NCBI GenBank assembly: GCA_012295275.1
Contig: CM022677.1
Coordinates: 19,979,041-20,043,040 of the forward strand
DNA from: Chrysomallon squamiferum
Taxonomy: Eukaryota > Mollusca > Gastropoda > Neomphalida > Peltospiridae
Length of the DNA stretch: 64,000 bases
Direction: 5' to 3'
Both the position numbers and the translations under genes were made by a program. Below are positions 51,952 through 64,000 of the stretch, piece after piece. Each line of letters opens with the position of its first letter. Positions within the stretch are counted from its first letter, which is position 1. The notes beneath the pieces were generated by a model that saw nothing but the letters and a program-made list of their open reading frames with translations, ran no database searches and was not told the origin of the DNA.

Positions 51952-52019
51952 TTAAACATTACATACAGACGACAGTTGTCGTTTGCAACATCCACAACGA
52001 CTACGTCTTCCATTACTGA
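51952..52019 (-). CDS. Possible last exon: short cysteine-containing peptide
   Basis: Weak candidate for the last exon of the secreted peptide precursor. After a possible acceptor ('ccatctcag'), the phase-1 frame gives about 22 residues and TAA. It starts with a Gly-Arg-Arg processing-like site, then four cysteines spaced C-x-C-C-x7-C. The pyrimidine tract is poor, and the same stretch is also open in another frame (a 45-residue Val-rich reading). The assignment is tentative. Confidence 0.22.
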
Positions 52020-52736
52020 CTGAGATGGCAACGCATCACTGTATGTCGTGATGGTTAAACGAGTTTTAAAATTTTCGTACACAGTTCAAGGAAATCTAAC
52101 TGTGGGTTGAGACGACAAAGCCATTTTTAGCCCACGTGTCTATTCTATTTAGATGTGATAATTAATTAAGTTTTTGTCATTATGTAGCTCAGTAGGTACT
52201 AATAATAACAAGAAGGGATCAACAACAGAAGGAAGTAAATCAGTATCAAAAATTAATGTTAATTTTACTTTGTCTGGCGTTGGTTGTTTTAATTATTATT
52301 TTATTGATTGGTAACAATTGCATTTATAATGAAAAAGAAATGTAAAGAAAGAAAACGAAAAGGAAAAAAGAACGTAGAATGATGGAAAGAAAGAAAGAAT
52401 GAATGAATGAATAAGAAAGGAAATAGCAAGAAATATGAAGAAGAAGAAGAAATAATACGTAGGAAGAAAGAAAGAATAGAAACCAAACGAAAAAGTCGAA
52501 AATGTTCAGCGAAAGCTGTAATAATATCAAGCAAACACAAACTAGAATTTACGACGCAACTTTGCAGTTTTATTTATTCAGCTCTCAAGATGACATCGTT
52601 AATCGAATTTTTCTCATAAACACAAAATTCACATTTGGTGTGTCCACAGCATACTGCCTTTGATTAAAAACAGTTCAAAGTCTGATCTGTTTCCCCCCCT
52701 CCCTTCCCTTCTTTTTCTTTTTTCCTCTATCTCGAA

Positions 52737-52945
52737 ATGACGTCATTGTTTGCTGCGCGTTACCAGTTCTTCCCGCGCATGCTCAGTGCTGACTGTGGAA
52801 ACAGTTATCTAGATGAACCATACGACAGAATTCATTCCATGGTGGAAGTACGCTCCGGTCACCATAGCCACGCTTCTCTTGAATTTCTTGGTTGGGCGAT
52901 GGTGGAGAGTTTCCGCTTTCTTAAAAAAAAAATTAAAAAAAATTA
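52737..52945. promoter_or_regulatory. GC-richer, promoter-like unique island
   Basis: About 200 bp of non-repetitive sequence between repeats. It has a perfect TGACGTCA at 52739-52746 and an NRF1-like 'gcgcatgctc' near 52776. A 69-residue plus-strand frame crosses it but resembles no protein I know. Could be a start region for an unseen transcript. Confidence 0.3.
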
Positions 52946-52989
52946 AAATAATAATAATAATAAATATAATATAAGTAATATTGCCGAAA

Positions 52990-53400
52990 GGTTACCATTA
53001 TTATTATTATTGGTAGTAGTAGTAGTAGTAGTATTCCTAGACGTTGTCGTGGTAACTGTAGCAGAAGTAGTAATTGTAGTATTAGTAGCAGCAGTGGTAA
53101 TGCTGACAGTTATAATGTTAGTAGTAGTGATAGTAGTAGCAGTAGTACTTGAAATAGTAGGGGTAACAACAGAATAATAATAGTAGAATAGTGGTATAGG
53201 TGGTAGTGGTACTAGTAATAATGGCTGTCTAATAAACACAGTAGATATAATAGTATATTATAATAGCGTAGTGCTTTAGGTTATAGTAGTAGTAGTACTG
53301 GCAGAAGTAGTAATAGTAGTAGTAGAAATAAAAGTAGAATTACCAGAAAACGTAAGAATAGTAGTCATGATAATATATAGTACTAGTCTTTAGCAGTAGG
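52990..53400. repeat. AGT-rich array
   Basis: Degenerate AGT/AGC/AAT trinucleotide repeats. Forms the left part of a duplicated block whose second copy is at 55660-56160. Confidence 0.85.
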
Positions 53401-53454
53401 AGGACGCATATCGGGTAATTAAACTATATTTAATGAATATTTACTGCTTGAACC

Positions 53455-53645
53455 TTGATAATGACTTTCTTTTACTTCAAGAAGAACCAAATATCGCTTA
53501 CTAATTAAGTTACTTTTGTTGATGAAATATTTTAATAAAACAAGACCACATTTGGTCTGTCAAATGTACACTTCGTAGAATTTTAATGAATGATTTGAAA
53601 AATAGTGATGGTAATGAAGATGGTGATAATGTGTCAAACAGAGTC
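53455..53645. repeat. Dispersed ~190-bp repeat, copy 1
   Basis: Shares long identical stretches with 56460-56645, for example 'taattaagttacttttgttg' and 'atgaaatattttaataaaac'. Followed directly by (GA)n, as is copy 2. Confidence 0.85.
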
Positions 53646-53649
53646 AGGA

Positions 53650-53750
<101 letters not shown>

Positions 53751-54691
53751 AGTGAGTAGGAGTAATTGATGTAATTACGTGAATGAGATTGCAAAGAATC
53801 ATAATTAGAAGTTAGTCATCGTTTCATTTTCTTGCAGCAAATCGATTAAAAAATCGAAAATATTTTCTTTGACAAAAGAGCGACTTTTTTCTTCGGTCTT
53901 TTTTCTTTTTAAATATTTATGAAAATCTGTTTATCTTTCTGTTTTCTGTTTGACTCGCTGATGCTGAGAAATGTTCAGTAAATCAAATTACATTACAGCA
54001 AAGTGATCCGTCATTATTCGGCACAATTCGTTCAAGTTCGGCATCATTCGATAAGGTGGGTTTTTTCGTTCACGTTCGGTACCATTCGATAATAGTAGCA
54101 AAACTAGTAACAGCAGTAGTAGCAGTAGTAGTTGTTGTAATAGAACTATTAATATTAGTAATAGTGGTTATTTTAACAGTAGCAGTAGAAGCCGCAGTAA
54201 CAGCAATAAAGTAGTAGTAGTAGTAGTTTCAGTTATGAACGAAATTCCAAAATATTTATTTTAATAACACTTTAACAGTTATGATAAAAATAATTAAATT
54301 CACATGGTACAGTGTTTAATATATATATATATATTGTTTAGATGGTATTCAAGTGTCTCACACCTTCGTATTTATATGTCTGTGCCAGCGTTATGTAGAA
54401 TTATCGGTTCAGCCATGTTTTGTTTGAAAGCAGTGTTTTGATTGGTCCACGCGATACTACCGTCTAAACCACTGCTTACAAAAAGGATTATGATCTGATC
54501 GACACGTCACTTTCAGAAATGCAAAATGTAAATATCGGTGAACACAGTCTGAGCAGGTGATTAAATACTCAAGTGATTTATTTTTTAAATAACATCATAA
54601 TAATAAAGAAATTACTAATAAAGAGAGAAAAGGAAAAGAATAACAGTAGTGCTTAAAGGAAGAAATATAGAAAGAGAAGAAATAAACAGTG

Positions 54692-54693
<2 letters not shown>

Positions 54694-54777
<84 letters not shown>
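54694..54777. repeat. (TC)n microsatellite
   Basis: About 41 units, followed to 55040 by ACAT/(AC)n-rich DNA. Long 'Arg-Glu' or 'Leu-Ser' frames across it are artefacts. Confidence 0.97.
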
Positions 54778-54779
<2 letters not shown>

Positions 54780-54949
54780 GTCAAACGTCCACTGACACAG
54801 ACATACACATATACACACATACATACATATAAATACATATACACACAGAGAAATACACATGTGCAAACAATATACACGCAGATGCATACGCATCATATAC
54901 CTTGTGATTATACAGTGCCATATCTTTATAGACACAGACACACACAGGC

Positions 54950-54985
<36 letters not shown>

Positions 54986-55057
54986 TATACAAATACCTTC
55001 ACAAACACATTCACATATACAAACACACAAAGATACACATAACGAAGTTTAACTTGT

Positions 55058-55067
55058 TTTATTATTA

Positions 55068-55116
<49 letters not shown>

Positions 55117-55130
55117 CATCATCATCATCA
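55058..55130. repeat. (TTA)n/(TCA)n microsatellite
   Basis: About 24 trinucleotide units, TTA then TCA. Confidence 0.95.
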
Positions 55131-55191
55131 AATGTCCAAACATATACACACTCACAAACACAAACATAAATGTTCAGAAACACACAGACTT

Positions 55192-55244
55192 AAACACACA
55201 CACACACACACACACACACAGGCAAACACACACACACACACACA

Positions 55245-55298
<54 letters not shown>

Positions 55299-55352
55299 CA
55301 AAAACACACACAACACACACAGACACACACACACACACACACACACAGACAC
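55192..55352. repeat. (AC)n array
   Basis: Nearly continuous (AC)n with GCAA interruptions. It lies immediately beside the donor end of the peptide-precursor exon 2. Confidence 0.97.
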
Positions 55353-55370
55353 ATAAAAAATGAAGCTGAC

Positions 55371-60795
<5,425 letters not shown>

Positions 60796-60872
60796 CGTTT
60801 GTTTGAGGCCGTTGACGGGTATTAAGCACTCCGATCTAAACACGTCTTCGGCTGTTTGCTGCTTTTTACAGT

Positions 60873-61082
60873 GATTTATAAAAGTGTAACAAAACCGGTG
60901 TTGTTCCGAAAATCCACACTCTGTTTTTCTTCGTATTATTCCGCCTAAAGGGAGGTAATACCTTTCGACACACCCTTTTTCTTACGCCATTTATTTCATT
61001 GGCCTTATTTTCGCTCCACCATCTTTCAAACTATTGGCTTGACTTCTGTTACGGTAATCACTTCATTAGCATAATCCCGCCC
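60873..61082 (-). promoter_or_regulatory. Promoter of the peptide-precursor candidate
   Basis: On the minus strand, TTTATAAATC (60873-60882) lies 78 nt before the ATG at 60795. Upstream are two CCAAT boxes (ATTGG on plus at 60998-61002 and 61033-61037) and a GC box (CCCGCCC on plus at 61076-61082). The order and spacing look like a regulated TATA promoter. Confidence 0.6.
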
Positions 61083-61584
61083 ACTGCGATGTCAAAGTAC
61101 AGCCGTGCCCCATTCGATGTCAATTATTTTTTTTGACAACGATGACAAAATTATGCCACGCCCTATTTAAGTGTATATGATTTCAGATTGCCGCTTGGAG
61201 GTTACGAGGTTGTGCGAAATGCTAATTACTTTTTTGGATCTGTAACCAAAATCCATCAAGTATTCCTGTAAATATGCTTATACAACATAATACGATATGA
61301 ACACAGATGATATAACAATAATACCTGAAAAGCCAAGCTGAAGTTTCATGCTTTACATATCATGTCTGAAGACATTCCGAAAGTAATGAAATTTCATATT
61401 TACGTCTCTTGTGATATAAATAATTAACTTCCGCTATTCCGCTATCTTTATCAGTTAACAGCAAGAAATATGTCTTATTTCCACCTTCCCGTACACAGGA
61501 GAATACATAAGACGGGTGGTGATGTGGACAGGGACTGGGAAGACTGAATGCTCTGTCTGTTGTCTTCATCGCCTATTCTGTATA

Positions 61585-63100
<1,516 letters not shown>

Positions 63101-63101
63101 T

Positions 63102-63123
63102 CACGTGCTAGGTGGCGCCACCT
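63102..63123. promoter_or_regulatory. E-box next to a CTCF-like palindrome
   Basis: CACGTG at 63102-63107, then the perfect 14-bp palindrome AGGTGGCGCCACCT at 63110-63123. AGGTGGCGCC matches the core of insect and vertebrate CTCF sites on both strands. Function is inferred. Confidence 0.3.
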
Positions 63124-63619
63124 CGTGTATTTGAGATCTTCGAAACATAAAGGGGAAAAAATGTTAATAAATATGAACTAATTTTGAATAAAATAAAATA
63201 AAATAAAACAAAACAAAATAAATAAAATGTGAAAATTCCTTGAGTGACGTCAAACCGACGAGGATCTGATTATAAATTCGTAATGCTATGGATGGGATCA
63301 CGGAAATTTCCATGACAACCAGCTTGGGACGTCAATGTTAGAATGCCCGGGGCGTGGTCTACTCCCCTTCCTAATACGTCAGGTCTCCTAACAGTCTCCT
63401 TCAGAAATTACCAGGTTTAGTACAGTTTCCATTAGTTTCCTTCAGTTTCACACAGAATTTCCTTTGTTAAAACTGTGATTCTTAACCATTCAGTGCATGA
63501 GTCTGGCTCCTATTAAGATTTCTTGGTTTCCTTCTAACACGTTTGTCTCCTATTAAGACACTTGGTCTTCTTCTGTCTATAATTTGGTCTCCTACATCTT
63601 ACTAGTTATTTCCCTTTAC

Positions 63620-63621
<2 letters not shown>

Positions 63622-63664
<43 letters not shown>

Positions 63665-63725
63665 TATACACACACACACACATACACAAAGACAAACAAA
63701 AAGATACACAAACACAAACACAAAG
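63622..63725. repeat. (AC)n microsatellite
   Basis: (AC)n to 63662 with AC/AA-rich continuation. A (TG)n run follows at 63818-63836 and GACA/GA repeats at 63895-63944. Confidence 0.95.
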
Positions 63726-64000
63726 ATATATATGTGTCAGTTCGTTAAATAGATTAAATTAGTAAACGTTAATTGTACGTCATTCTGTCTCTAAGTATGT
63801 GTTTTATGTGTTTGTATGTGTGTGTGTGTGTGTGTGCATATTTTTATTGTGTACAGGCCTAATATTACTAGAATTGTATATAATAAAAAAAGAAGAGAGT
63901 AAGAGATGAAGAGAGAGACAGAGAGAGACAGACAGACAGAGAGATTGTTATTTAACCTAAAAATGCGACCGTTGTCTTTAATGTATTGTTATTATTAGTT

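Noticed and set aside
52081-52129. Better-looking acceptor ('ctcaacccacag') with a short frame, considered as last exon of the peptide precursor
   Set aside because: Only phase 0 stays open, which does not match the phase-1 donor of the preceding exon.
61360-61569. 69-residue minus-strand frame upstream of the peptide-precursor promoter
   Set aside because: No signal peptide, domain or splice support; probably chance.

Overview
This window is eukaryotic genomic DNA from an animal, most likely a mollusc, probably a gastropod. The genes have short coding exons joined by GT-AG introns of about 0.2 to 5 kb. The non-coding DNA is very AT-rich and packed with simple repeats: (GA)n, (CA)n, (AAT)n, AGT-rich arrays and long poly-T. 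The conserved proteins are typical of lophotrochozoans, and there are secreted IgGFc-domain and C-type lectin genes of the kind common in molluscs. The species cannot be fixed from the sequence alone. Splice models were built by hand, and every reported junction keeps reading frame unless stated.

Region by region. (1) 0.2-10.7 kb: a tandem duplication, with two minus-strand copies of a secreted IgGFc-binding-domain protein (A, 841-3472; B, 6312-8957). Each has three exons, and each has a cluster of ACGTCA (CRE-like) motifs just upstream. (2) 12.8-19.6 kb, plus strand: TARDBP (TDP-43). It has four coding exons ending at 15242 and a candidate alternative C-terminal exon 4.2 kb downstream. (3) 23.2-27.3 kb, minus strand: MIC13 (QIL1), a tiny MICOS subunit in four exons. 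It is head-to-head with (4) 28.1-34.0 kb, plus strand: a METTL25-family methyltransferase in ten exons. (5) 35.9-44.4 kb, minus strand: TXNL1 (thioredoxin domain plus PITH domain) in nine exons, convergent with the METTL25-family gene. (6) 46.5-49.7 kb, minus strand: a secreted QPD-type C-type lectin in five exons whose fourth exon carries a one-base frame disruption. (7) 52-60.8 kb, minus strand: a possible secreted peptide precursor. It has a signal-peptide exon behind a clear TATA box, a basic pro-region exon and an uncertain cysteine-containing last exon. (8) The rest, especially 49.7-64 kb, is mostly microsatellite, minisatellite and unrecognised unique sequence.

The genes do not form a pathway. 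TARDBP, MIC13, the METTL25-family gene and TXNL1 are housekeeping genes. The IgGFc pair, the lectin and the peptide candidate are secreted. The observations most worth testing are the alternative TDP-43 tail exon together with the sense (TG)9 tract between it and the main last exon, the putative new peptide precursor, the conserved CRE clusters of the duplicated IgGFc genes, and the frame-disrupted lectin.
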